A stretch of 12,373 nucleotides of DNA from Candidatus Thalassarchaeaceae archaeon. Its GTDB lineage: Archaea > Thermoplasmatota > Poseidoniia > Poseidoniales > Thalassarchaeaceae. The stretch lies in contig JASLKO010000228.1 in assembly GCA_030747475.1 (NCBI GenBank), positions 1 through 12,373 of the forward strand. The letters are read 5' to 3'. Made by a program: the position numbers and the translations under genes. The notes under the pieces were generated by a model. The model did not search any database. It was not told where the DNA came from and was given only the letters and a program-made list of their open reading frames with translations. Of this stretch, positions 1 to 7,665 are shown piece by piece (the first letter of the stretch is position 1; the number at the start of each line of letters is the position of its first letter).

Positions 1-265
1 CGACATCTGAAGGTAGCGCACTGAAGACAACTTCAAAATCGGCAATATCGGTCATGAGTGAATCCATGCTTCGAATTTCCATTGCGGGCAGGTCAGGGCG
101 AGGCTCTGGCAGATGCCACTCTAAATTCTCTAAATTCGTTCTCGCTGTGCGTGGTGAACCGTAGATGGCCACGAGTTCAAACCAGGGATGGTTCAACAGT
201 CTCTGCTGAAAGCGTTGTGCTACGAGGCCGCTGGCTCCGAGGATTGCCACCTTGCGCACGCGCAT
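1..265 (-). CDS. asd: Aspartate-semialdehyde dehydrogenase, N-terminal part (runs off window start)
   Basis: Reading the minus strand from the ATG at 265 gives 88 codons with no stop before the window edge, so the C-terminal part lies outside. The N terminus has the Rossmann NADP-binding signature VAILGASGLVAQRF at residues 6-19, then HPWFELVAIYGSPRTA at 26-41 and the FSALPSDV segment at 81-88. These match the archaeal/fungal-type ASADH layout. The family reduces aspartyl-4-phosphate to aspartate-4-semialdehyde in the cytosol, the branch point to lysine, threonine and methionine. Two positions differ from the usual family pattern: Ala replaces the second Gly of GxVGQRF, and the usual SAGK stretch reads TART. 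The catalytic Cys and His lie beyond the window and cannot be checked. It is divergent from the nuclease-like gene starting at 344, and the shared 78-bp gap holds a dyad. Confidence 0.88.
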   Translation of the reverse strand, partial: MRVRKVAILGASGLVAQRFQQRLLNHPWFELVAIYGSPRTARTNLENLEWHLPEPRPDLPAMEIRSMDSLMTDIADFEVVFSALPSDV

Positions 266-278
266 GAACACAGGCTAT

Positions 279-325
279 GCAGTATTCCATTTGATTTGAA
301 CGGATATACAGAGTTCAAATACTGC
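279..325. promoter_or_regulatory. Nested inverted repeat in the asd / nuclease-gene divergent promoter
   Basis: Within the gap between the two divergent starts (265 and 344), ATTTGAAC at 294-301 is mirrored perfectly by GTTCAAAT at 313-320, separated by 11 bp. An outer pair, GCAGTA at 279-284 and TACTGC at 320-325, is also perfectly complementary. The spacer contains the AT-rich GATATAC, which could overlap a TATA-like element. The symmetry and location suit an operator for a dimeric regulator of one or both genes. An RNA hairpin in either leader is the alternative. The repeats are seen directly; the function is inferred. Confidence 0.5.
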
Positions 326-343
326 CGCGTTTGTGATAAGGAC

Positions 344-1690
344 ATGTCGAATAACCAACCGGGTAAGATTGGTGAACTTGCAACAAAACGCGAACAAATC
401 AAAGCAGCAAAAACCAGCTCTATGACTAATTATTCGGAAGGGTATATCCTACACGTTCCGGAGAATATCCTAAATCAAATTCATGATGACATTCGAAATG
501 ATGATGAGAGACTCAAGGGTCACTTGGTTAGAGCAATAAAAATCGGGTTGTTATCGATCGAGGGTGGTGAATTCACACTTTCAACAGAGCGAATTGAGAA
601 TGTCATCAATACGACCTCCACTTCAATGGTCGACAAATACCAGCGATTCGATGAATCGTTTTCTAACGACTTGACTACCCTGATCGACCAAAAGTTGACT
701 GGCAAAGAATCTGAGCTTGCAAATCGCCTAAGCAGTGCATTTGGTGAACAAGGAGATTTGAAAAAGCGCTTAGATGCAATATTTGACGACATATCTAATC
801 CCGACAAGATTTCCAGTGTACCCAATCGTGTTTCTGAAGTGATTGCGGAGAAGTTTGGTGATATTGAAACTGAGGTCACCAAGGCCCTTGACTTGACAGA
901 TCATGACTCTGAATTGAGTCAATTTTTGAAGAAGCAAAATAATACGATTAACACCCTGAAGAACGACATTGATACCCAAATGGCTGAAATCCGTACGGCC
1001 CTCAATGTTGATGAAATCCTTCAGCAAAAAGAGGCAGAGAAAGAAGAGTTGTATCAACAATCTACCCAAAAAGGGCATCATTTTGAGAACGATGCTGTTG
1101 ATTCATTGCAGGATATTGCAGGACTCTTCGGAGATCGCATTGAGCACACTGGTGGGGAAGGCGTAGGCAAATCTCGATCAAAAATCGGTGACATCGTAAT
1201 CGTAATTATTTCCCCAGGAATTCCTGAAATCCGAGTTGCTATCGAAGCAAAAGCCGGCTCATCCATTCCTCGTAAGGAACTCGTCAAGCAGACCCGTGAT
1301 GGGGTCAAGATGCGAGGTGCAGTGTGTGGAATTGGACTAATGGAGCGAAAGCACATGGGTGTGCGTCAGCAGGTTGTTGAGCAAGAAGCTGAGAATTACA
1401 TTGTTGGTGTTGATTGGGACAATCAAGATTTCCTAGCACTTGAGGTGGTTTATCGCACCCTCCGTGCGCAGTTGATTGCCGAAGAAATCCGTTCTAGTGG
1501 AAATGACGAAATCGACGTGGAGGCAGTGAAGAGACACCTCACACAGGCTAAGACCGACCTTGGTTTATTTCAGTCAATGAAAGGTGGAGCGAAAAGTGCG
1601 ATTACAACCCTTGAAGAGCTTCGGAAAAACCTAGATTTGGTCGAAGGAAAGGTCAAAGATCAACTCTCTAAGGCCGAGGACTTGCTCTGA
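344..1690 (+). CDS. Coiled-coil protein with PD-(D/E)XK nuclease-like domain
   Basis: I do not recognise a named family for this 448-aa protein. Residues 1-80 are a small N-terminal region. Residues 80-240 are charged, heptad-like helix with many Glu, Lys, Asp and Leu residues, probably coiled coil. Residues 243-355 look like a restriction-endonuclease fold: KGHHFE (E248), GDIVIVI (D283), then AIEAKAG (E301 and K303), the E...D...ExK pattern of PD-(D/E)XK enzymes. Residues 370-448 are helical again. No signal peptide or membrane helix is visible, so it is likely cytosolic. The open frame extends upstream to 188, but that part overlaps asd on the other strand, so ATG 344 was chosen. ATAAGG just before it is a weak ribosome site. 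The layout of a coiled coil before the nuclease core recalls RmuC. DNA repair, recombination or defence are possible roles. It converges on the glycosyltransferase at 1714. Confidence 0.72.
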   Translation: MSNNQPGKIGELATKREQIKAAKTSSMTNYSEGYILHVPENILNQIHDDIRNDDERLKGHLVRAIKIGLLSIEGGEFTLSTERIENVINTTSTSMVDKYQRFDESFSNDLTTLIDQKLTGKESELANRLSSAFGEQGDLKKRLDAIFDDISNPDKISSVPNRVSEVIAEKFGDIETEVTKALDLTDHDSELSQFLKKQNNTINTLKNDIDTQMAEIRTALNVDEILQQKEAEKEELYQQSTQKGHHFENDAVDSLQDIAGLFGDRIEHTGGEGVGKSRSKIGDIVIVIISPGIPEIRVAIEAKAGSSIPRKELVKQTRDGVKMRGAVCGIGLMERKHMGVRQQVVEQEAENYIVGVDWDNQDFLALEVVYRTLRAQLIAEEIRSSGNDEIDVEAVKRHLTQAKTDLGLFQSMKGGAKSAITTLEELRKNLDLVEGKVKDQLSKAEDLL

Positions 1691-1704
1691 ATTTCTCTTT
1701 TATT
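1691..1704 (+). terminator. T-rich stretch after the nuclease-like gene
   Basis: Immediately after the TGA at 1688-1690, the plus strand is strongly T-rich (10 T in 14 bases). It lies in the 23-bp gap before the convergent glycosyltransferase stop. Archaeal RNA polymerase commonly terminates at T-tracts without a hairpin, and no stem is visible here. The composition is seen; termination is inferred. Confidence 0.35.
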
Positions 1705-1713
1705 CCAAGCCCC

Positions 1714-2433
1714 TCAGATTCGATTGACTGGCCGGGGGAATAATCTGCGGACAAGCAATTTCCGTAGGATTCTAAATCCATCTCCAATGGAACCCAATTT
1801 CGATTCACCAATCCGTGGCGCATAGGAAATGGGCACTTCACTCATCTTCAACCCTTCACTTGCGCACGAGGTATACATCTCCGCTTCGATCTCAAAAGCG
1901 GTTGAGTTCAACGACATTTTCTGTATTGCACCTCGTCGGAAAGCCCAGTATCCTGTGCAAACATCGCTGATGAAAACCCTGTACAATGCAACTGCAAACC
2001 AAGTCAAAATATGATTTCCAATCCAGTTTATTCGCGACATCGCGCCAGGTTGAATATTGCCTCGCAGTCGACTTCCGATGACAACATCGTACTCACCCTG
2101 CTCAAGATGTTTGAGAAGTCTCAGCATTTCTTTTGGAACATACGTCCCATCCGCATCTAGCATGACCAACACGTCATCCTCTTGAGTCAAAAAACGAGCA
2201 AATCCTTCTCGCATGCCAAATCCTTTCCCTGCCGCCGGTCCCTGAACAATCAATTCAAGGCCCAATTCTGCAGCCTTTTCTTGAGTTCCATCTGTACTCC
2301 GACCATCGGCCACAACAATTCTTGGGACCCAGCCCGCATCTTTGAGGGCAGCAATAGGCAGTTCATTTACGACCTTGGGCAAGGCATCTACCTCGTTGAA
2401 AGTAGGCAACAAAATTGTGAGACCTCGACTCAT
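1714..2433 (-). CDS. Family 2 glycosyltransferase, dolichol-phosphate sugar synthase-like
   Basis: This 239-aa protein has the GT-A fold landmarks of the DPM1/AglJ-like GT2 group: PTFNE at residues 10-14, the nucleotide-binding ADGRSTDGT at 42-50, GKG at 69-71, the metal-binding DAD at 93-95 within LDADGTY, and FEIEAEM plus ESKLG in the C-terminal half. Such enzymes transfer a sugar from a nucleotide donor to a polyprenyl or dolichyl phosphate on the cytosolic face of the membrane. There is no C-terminal transmembrane pair, so it should be peripheral. The ATG at 2433 overlaps the TGA of the upstream membrane protein as ATGA, which favours this start over one 10 codons upstream and suggests translational coupling. 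The sugar and the acceptor cannot be read from sequence. Confidence 0.88.
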   Translation of the reverse strand: MSRGLTILLPTFNEVDALPKVVNELPIAALKDAGWVPRIVVADGRSTDGTQEKAAELGLELIVQGPAAGKGFGMREGFARFLTQEDDVLVMLDADGTYVPKEMLRLLKHLEQGEYDVVIGSRLRGNIQPGAMSRINWIGNHILTWFAVALYRVFISDVCTGYWAFRRGAIQKMSLNSTAFEIEAEMYTSCASEGLKMSEVPISYAPRIGESKLGSIGDGFRILRKLLVRRLFPRPVNRI

Positions 2434-4889
2434 AAATTCCGCACCTCCACCCAATGTACCCAAAGACCGTTAGAATCGATAATTCGGTCACTTCTACCTG
2501 ATAATCCAGCCGGGTCCAACCAACTGTCCTGTTCGACGGCGGCAGTGATATGGATTTCTATTTCACCCATAAAATCACTATGGTGCAGGACAGAAAGCGA
2601 ATAGACTCCTCCACCCACAACTTCTGCAACAGCACTGCAATTGAGGGCCCCTATGTCGCAAACTGTGAGTTGCACATCGATGGTGCTTGGTGCCGTGATT
2701 TGTAGCACAATTGACAAATCTGCATCACGATGTTGTCGAGGCAATTCAATGGATGAAAATTTTAATTCTCCACCTGAAAGAAAAGCGGTGGACTCCCCTC
2801 GGATGCCAAGATTTGAGGCATCGGCGAACGCCCAGGGGTCGACCCTCCATTCACACTCTTCAGCACACATTTCTTGTGTCGGAAATGCGGTCAGACTTCT
2901 TTTCACAGATGCATCGTTGGGCGTGGGTTCAAATTTCCACAAACGACTCCCACGGTGATCCTCCATAATCGCCCAATGCTCACTTTCAGCCAGTAGGTGT
3001 CCAATTTGTCCACGAGGAGATGTGGCAGCATGGGTGATTCCAAGTTCAAGAATTTGGTCAACATCATCTCTTACAATCGCGCGCTCTGCATCCCATTGAA
3101 CCCTTTCTTCAACCGTGAGCAATCCAAGACTTGGGAAGCTTGTCAAACCCAAATTTGCATCGACATCATACAGAATTCCCCAATGTGCAGTTTCCGTGTA
3201 AAGAACTGAATCGGCAGGCAAATTGGCAATTGCACTTCTCAACATTCGATCACCTTCTGTTTGTGCTTCAAATTCAGAATGTGAACCGATTTCAATCATT
3301 ACAATATGGGATAGCAAAATGAATGCCAAGGACAATCCGATCAAGACCTCTACAGGTCGTTTATCCGATGAAGCAGGGACTTCCAATTCAACATAGCTCA
3401 TCTGTCCTCCATCCGCCACATCTTCATTCTCTTCGCCGAGCATCCTCTCCCTCATTCTAGGTGTTAATCGTGGCACTTTCGCCAACACGATTCCCGCCAA
3501 TACAGCAAGTGGGATATGGAATGCATGCAATGCCATCGAATAGAGCATGTAGGATACCAATGTAATGACTGAAATACCAACCAATCCGTCAAACAAATGG
3601 ACCCAGGTTAGTGCCCATTGCATGGCCATCCAGAGCCCCAATAGCCAGATTTCAAAGGAGGCTTGAAATCGCCATAATGCCCAAGCCGCAAGTCCAAGTA
3701 ACAACGGGCCATTGAACAGAAGTAAAGGCAAACCACCCTGCCAACCATACTCTGCCCAAACCGGTGTATCGAGCATGCGAGGTGCAAATATGCCCATCAC
3801 AGCAATGACTGCGAATCCAATGACAACCGCGGAAATTATTGCCAATCGACCTGAATGTGCATTTTCTCTCTGTGCTGACCATCGATGGGCGCCCATCCAA
3901 GCCAGCAATAACGTTCCAAGATACAAAGAACCAGTTGGATGAATGACACCGACAAATGCAACACCAAAGGCAAATAGAACATCCATTCGTTTACTTCGTT
4001 CACGTGGTGGCTTGACCAACACCAACAGTCCAAGAACAAGACCCAGTTGGCTGGCAACTGTAGGATATCCACTGTCAAATGATTTGGCAAATAATGCAGG
4101 TGCCAAACAGAGAGCTAGCAAAGTGGTGGCAGATGCCCCCCAACGGTCTGCAGCCCCAGCAACACCCCACAGGATGGCGAGCAATGTGAGTTGACCCAAT
4201 AAGTGGATGCAATCGCTTGATGACAACCCCGTTGCTTGTTCTAGGAAGGCTGCCAAAGCGGGGAAAGCAGGAGGGTAGGTCCATCGGCCAACATTTGGTG
4301 CTGGCAATGCCAAAGAACCGGTTTCCGCCAAACGATGAGACAATGTTGCAAACCCAAGCCAATCCACCCCCATTGGTCGATTGAGAACCAACAAGGGCGT
4401 CAGGCAAATCATTGCTGAAATTGCCAATGCCCACGGCAACCAAGCAGGCCTTCCAGTTTCGATTAATGCTGCATGTTTTCGTTCAGCAACCACATCTTCT
4501 TCAAGTTGTACAGTTCCAGCTTCGGCTTCAGCGGCAGCCTCAATTTCTTCGAGTCTTTCCCATGCCGATAAACGACGGACTCGGACGCTTTCTCGTTGCC
4601 ATCCAACGGTGGCCGAAAGAAGATTAACAAGCAATATTACCATGACGAGGTAACCGACTGAATGTTCCCCTCGTAGCACCACCAACCACCCCGCCAACCC
4701 GTAGAGAATCAAGAGACTCGCTGCGGGCACCAGCATCATCTGACGCAATTGATCAGCGCCAGGGTCGAGAATACGAATCAAAGCGAGTCCGGGAATCAAT
4801 CCCAACCCGATTAGGAAAGCACTTCCGAGAAGGATACTGAAGATTCCAGCTTCCAAGATGTCGCCTCCATAGGAGGCGACGCTACACAT
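2430..4889 (-). CDS. Large polytopic membrane protein, GT-C glycosyltransferase-like, with C-terminal beta-rich extension
   Basis: About 819 aa from the ATG at 4889. Hydrophobic helices begin near residues 16-38, 48-70 and 79-92. An acidic, charged linker follows (about 95-146), then more membrane helices from 149 to about 470 and a last one near 512-532. The loop after the helix at 149-170 carries D176, H185 and RWTYPPAFP (202-210). This resembles the first catalytic loop of GT-C enzymes that use lipid-linked sugars. Residues 535-655 form a soluble domain, and 660-819 is beta-rich with Cys pairs C674/C678 and C744/C751, probably outside the cell. The start is uncertain: an in-frame TTG lies at 4925, and another TTG at 4856 sits 7 nt after GGAGG. 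It overlaps the GT2 gene by ATGA, so the two probably work together in glycan transfer. The GT-C assignment is inference from the loop and topology. Confidence 0.7.
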   Translation of the reverse strand: MCSVASYGGDILEAGIFSILLGSAFLIGLGLIPGLALIRILDPGADQLRQMMLVPAASLLILYGLAGWLVVLRGEHSVGYLVMVILLVNLLSATVGWQRESVRVRRLSAWERLEEIEAAAEAEAGTVQLEEDVVAERKHAALIETGRPAWLPWALAISAMICLTPLLVLNRPMGVDWLGFATLSHRLAETGSLALPAPNVGRWTYPPAFPALAAFLEQATGLSSSDCIHLLGQLTLLAILWGVAGAADRWGASATTLLALCLAPALFAKSFDSGYPTVASQLGLVLGLLVLVKPPRERSKRMDVLFAFGVAFVGVIHPTGSLYLGTLLLAWMGAHRWSAQRENAHSGRLAIISAVVIGFAVIAVMGIFAPRMLDTPVWAEYGWQGGLPLLLFNGPLLLGLAAWALWRFQASFEIWLLGLWMAMQWALTWVHLFDGLVGISVITLVSYMLYSMALHAFHIPLAVLAGIVLAKVPRLTPRMRERMLGEENEDVADGGQMSYVELEVPASSDKRPVEVLIGLSLAFILLSHIVMIEIGSHSEFEAQTEGDRMLRSAIANLPADSVLYTETAHWGILYDVDANLGLTSFPSLGLLTVEERVQWDAERAIVRDDVDQILELGITHAATSPRGQIGHLLAESEHWAIMEDHRGSRLWKFEPTPNDASVKRSLTAFPTQEMCAEECEWRVDPWAFADASNLGIRGESTAFLSGGELKFSSIELPRQHRDADLSIVLQITAPSTIDVQLTVCDIGALNCSAVAEVVGGGVYSLSVLHHSDFMGEIEIHITAAVEQDSWLDPAGLSGRSDRIIDSNGLWVHWVEVRNL
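4860..4880. repeat. Perfect 9-bp inverted repeat with 3-nt loop near the GT-C-like gene start
   Basis: GTCGCCTCC at 4860-4868 and GGAGGCGAC at 4872-4880 are exact reverse complements separated by ATA. Read on the minus strand, the second arm places GGAGG 7 nt before an in-frame TTG at 4856, so a transcript hairpin could hide a ribosome site. If translation starts at 4889 instead, the palindrome lies inside codons 4-10. It shares the CC-N3-GG core with three other palindromes in the window. The repeat is certain; any function is inferred. Confidence 0.6.
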
Positions 4890-4946
4890 TGCTATTGAAG
4901 CCGGTGCTTCCGAAGAAGTGTTCAAGGTGAATTATGTCGACATGGC

Positions 4947-5534
4947 ATGGCCGGCATCGATTTCTCTGCTGAAGATTGGCACCAGACTGTTGATTTGCCA
5001 GATGAGTATGAGGTTAGAGATTTCACAACAGGTGATGATTCGCCATCAAAATTTGAATTTGACATTGGGCGATATGATGAGGTCCGACCAGGGATGTACA
5101 ATACTGAATTGTTCACTGAAAGTCGATGTATCCATGTTGGCCTAGATATTGGAGGCCCAATTGGAACACCCGTGAAATCGATTGCAGATGGCACCGTTGC
5201 ATTTTCAGGTTACAATCCAGCGGATGGAGATTATGGACACACAGTCATCATTCATCATTTTATTCAGGGACAAAATTTGTGGGTACTGTATGGACATTTG
5301 GACGCTGCCTCAACTGAAAATTGCACACCTGGGAAGTCAGTGTCTGGTGGCGAAGTTATCGCTTGGTTTGGCGGAGAACATGAGAATGGTGGTTGGCCGC
5401 CCCACCTCCATTTTCAATTGTCATTTCGAGAACCGACCACCCATGATTTACCGGGGGTTGTAACTCCAAGTGAACGTGAACAAGCACTGCTTGATTTTCC
5501 AGATCCCCGCCTGGTACTCGGCCCACTCTATTGA
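4947..5534 (+). CDS. M23 (LytM-type) zinc metallopeptidase domain protein
   Basis: A 195-aa protein made almost wholly of one LytM/M23 domain. The zinc-site motifs are present: HVGLD (H63 and D67), YGHLD (H117) and HLHFQLS (H153 and H155). The GGPIGTPVKSIADGTV and GDYGHTVIIHH stretches are typical of the fold. M23 enzymes usually cleave glycine-rich cross-links in bacterial peptidoglycan. This protein has no signal peptide or membrane helix, so it appears cytosolic. The host is probably an archaeon without murein, so the substrate is unknown. ATG 4947 is the only reasonable in-frame start after the stop at 4896-4898. It is divergent from the GT-C-like gene, and its 3' end overlaps the isomerase gene by 7 bp tail to tail. 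Confidence 0.87.
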   Translation: MAGIDFSAEDWHQTVDLPDEYEVRDFTTGDDSPSKFEFDIGRYDEVRPGMYNTELFTESRCIHVGLDIGGPIGTPVKSIADGTVAFSGYNPADGDYGHTVIIHHFIQGQNLWVLYGHLDAASTENCTPGKSVSGGEVIAWFGGEHENGGWPPHLHFQLSFREPTTHDLPGVVTPSEREQALLDFPDPRLVLGPLY

Positions 5535-6574
5535 GAGAGATGTTCCTTGAGTCCAACGATTGGACCAATTGCAGTCGGGTCTTTGCCACGCAATAGTGCA
5601 ACCGCACAAGAGAGCCAATCCATCAAGATCACAGCATAGAGTAGCGCCTCTAGATGAGATTCACCTTCACACATTAATCCCCATGTTGGATCAACGACAA
5701 TATTGTCAAGGAACCAATCCATTCGCATATCGTTACGATTGTGAATGCCATCCCAAGAAAAGATGAGTAGACTTTGGTTGTCTGCAGAATTGGCTTCACC
5801 CCAAGCGACGATTTCATTATGGTTCATTTCAGGAAGAATGTGGTGGCGTGCAAATACACCTCCATTTTCATTCAACTGACATGCAGCACGATACGATGTA
5901 GGCGCCAATGATTGAGTGGCCAAAATACTGATTTCACGTTGTGAAATAGATTGGGCCATTTCGGCGATGATATCTTCATCATCTTCATGGACAAAATCAC
6001 AAGCCGCAACGGCTTCTTTCAAACGATCGACCATTTCGTCAATATCCTCTGGGGGACTCATAATTCCCAATCGCCAAGTCAATGCGATTTGTGTTCCAAA
6101 AATATGTCCGAAGGCAGAGCGTGGGGGTTGCCCTCCTGGCAATTCAATCCAAACTTGATTCGAATCTTGAATGAGTGTTTTCAAATTCCCTCCGGACGAG
6201 AGGCCAATGACTGAACATCCGAGGCTAATTGCAGCTTCGGTAGCATCCAATGTTTCCTCTGTGTTGCCCGAATATGAGGTTGCGATGACCAACCAATTTT
6301 CTGAAACCCAAGCAGGTAGGTCATAGCCTCGATGACTCACAAAAGGCAGACAACCATCCGCATCAGATAGGCAAGAGAGGAAATCGCCGCCAGATGCAGA
6401 CCCCCCCATTCCAAGGCAAATGACACCAGAAAACAATCGATTTTCGAGTACAGAAAGTGGCCATGATTCAGATGCATCCCAAGCCTTAGTCAAATCGGCA
6501 GGGAAGTTGCGAATATGGCCGAGCATATCGCTTGCATCGAGATCCGCAGCAAGTTCACTTAGTGACACCATCAT
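5528..6574 (-). CDS. Bifunctional phosphoglucose/phosphomannose isomerase (SIS family)
   Basis: A 348-aa protein with tandem SIS folds. GMGGSASGGD at 55-64 and SYSGNTEET at 100-108 form the phosphate-binding site, and PPRSAFG is at 140-146. The pair QLNENGG (E216) and MNHNEI (H232) has the same 16-residue spacing as the catalytic Glu203 and His219 of the Pyrobaculum aerophilum enzyme. The IGPIVGLKEHL tail at 337-347 is also typical. The family interconverts glucose-6-P or mannose-6-P with fructose-6-P in the cytosol, feeding glycolysis/gluconeogenesis and mannose-based glycan precursors. The ATG at 6574 overlaps the TGA of nmd3 as ATGA (a second ATG follows at 6571), so it is probably the last gene of the operon. 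The glycosyltransferase pair nearby could use mannose derived from its product; that link is speculative. Confidence 0.9.
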   Translation of the reverse strand: MMVSLSELAADLDASDMLGHIRNFPADLTKAWDASESWPLSVLENRLFSGVICLGMGGSASGGDFLSCLSDADGCLPFVSHRGYDLPAWVSENWLVIATSYSGNTEETLDATEAAISLGCSVIGLSSGGNLKTLIQDSNQVWIELPGGQPPRSAFGHIFGTQIALTWRLGIMSPPEDIDEMVDRLKEAVAACDFVHEDDEDIIAEMAQSISQREISILATQSLAPTSYRAACQLNENGGVFARHHILPEMNHNEIVAWGEANSADNQSLLIFSWDGIHNRNDMRMDWFLDNIVVDPTWGLMCEGESHLEALLYAVILMDWLSCAVALLRGKDPTAIGPIVGLKEHLSQ

Positions 6575-7650
6575 CCCCCCCTAGGCACATGCCCTTCATC
6601 GGGATTTCGGACCCTGGGCAGTGCAACCCACTCATCTGTAATCCATCCCAACCGCAACCGCAATCGAGTCCCATCATCATCATAGGGCAATCGAACGGTT
6701 TGCATTTTGTAATCTTGAGGATTCATGAACTCGGCGGCTGAAGCATCTCGATTAAGGATATCAACCTCAACTTGTTCAATGAATCTAGACATCACGACAG
6801 CCTTCTCCAAATCGCGCCAAGATGCACCCGTTTTTTCATGGCGATTTAGAGCCAATAGAATCGGCCCATCCTTTAGCCAAGCACCTACAATCCAGAGACG
6901 TTTTCTCCAACGCAGCACGTCACCTAAATCATATCCTGGTCGACGATATAACACGGTCAATCGGGTGACCTCAATTCCATCTTTTTGACCAATGACCGAA
7001 TGTGTTTCTTTGGTTTGCCCACCCCATCTTTGAATCATGTGCCTTGCCCATGTTCTCGCCAATGATTTGCTTCCCATTGTAACATCCCAGCCACCGACGA
7101 CTGGTCCTTCCTTGGTGATGAAGAACATCGGATCGGGTTCCATGCTAGCCAGAAGTGTATCGAGTGAGCCTCTCAATTCCTCAAGTTCATTTTCTTCTAA
7201 TTTTCGACCCGCACTGCGAATCTGCATCGTGGCTTCGTAATAGTTGCCATCCTTACGCGTACAAGTTGTACAAATCATATTTGATGTCCTCACGATGACT
7301 TCATGTTGCTCTTCAAAGTGGAATGCATCAATTTGTCCATCAACTTGGACATGTATTCTGATATTCCGTTCATCTATCGTTTCATGATGGGTTGCAATTC
7401 CCACAGCATCACCTCGATCATGAATTCGCAATGAATCATCCAAACGTCGCTGAAGTAAATCTTCGGATTCAAGGTACCCCCATCGACCACTTTCGAAATT
7501 CATCCCACATTTTGGGCATCGGTAGGCCTGACTCGTTTCGTCACATTCTGAAAGCGTGTTTCGTTCTCGAAAGCAGCCTTCACAAAGCCTGTCACCCGAG
7601 TGAGGTGGACCTGCCCCACAGGCTACGCAAAACGCTTCACCACGGGACAT
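6571..7650 (-). CDS. nmd3: NMD3-family ribosome biogenesis protein
   Basis: A 359-aa protein of the NMD3 family. Its N-terminal zinc-binding region shows C8/C11 with C23/C26, then C45/C48 and C127/C130. The YYEATMQIR motif at 137-145 and the GWDVTMGSKSLARTWARHM block at 187-205 match archaeal NMD3. In eukaryotes Nmd3 binds the 60S subunit and serves as adaptor for nuclear export. In archaea it is thought to act on the large ribosomal subunit in late assembly. The archaeal form lacks the long C-terminal export-signal region, which agrees with this length. The start is ATG 7650, 15 nt after the upstream 4-TM gene. The next gene overlaps its stop. The family call is firm; the archaeal role is inferred from eukaryotes. 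Confidence 0.88.
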   Translation of the reverse strand: MSRGEAFCVACGAGPPHSGDRLCEGCFRERNTLSECDETSQAYRCPKCGMNFESGRWGYLESEDLLQRRLDDSLRIHDRGDAVGIATHHETIDERNIRIHVQVDGQIDAFHFEEQHEVIVRTSNMICTTCTRKDGNYYEATMQIRSAGRKLEENELEELRGSLDTLLASMEPDPMFFITKEGPVVGGWDVTMGSKSLARTWARHMIQRWGGQTKETHSVIGQKDGIEVTRLTVLYRRPGYDLGDVLRWRKRLWIVGAWLKDGPILLALNRHEKTGASWRDLEKAVVMSRFIEQVEVDILNRDASAAEFMNPQDYKMQTVRLPYDDDGTRLRLRLGWITDEWVALPRVRNPDEGHVPRGG

Positions 7651-7665
7651 TCATTTCACACACCA

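Noticed and set aside
188..343. Upstream extension of the nuclease-like gene to an ATG at 188
   Set aside because: The first part overlaps asd on the minus strand, which has clear family motifs; the extension has no recognisable features and would remove the promoter region.
3652..4443. Several open frames antisense or out of frame within the GT-C-like gene
   Set aside because: They lie wholly inside a long gene with clear membrane-protein character and lack any recognisable domain.
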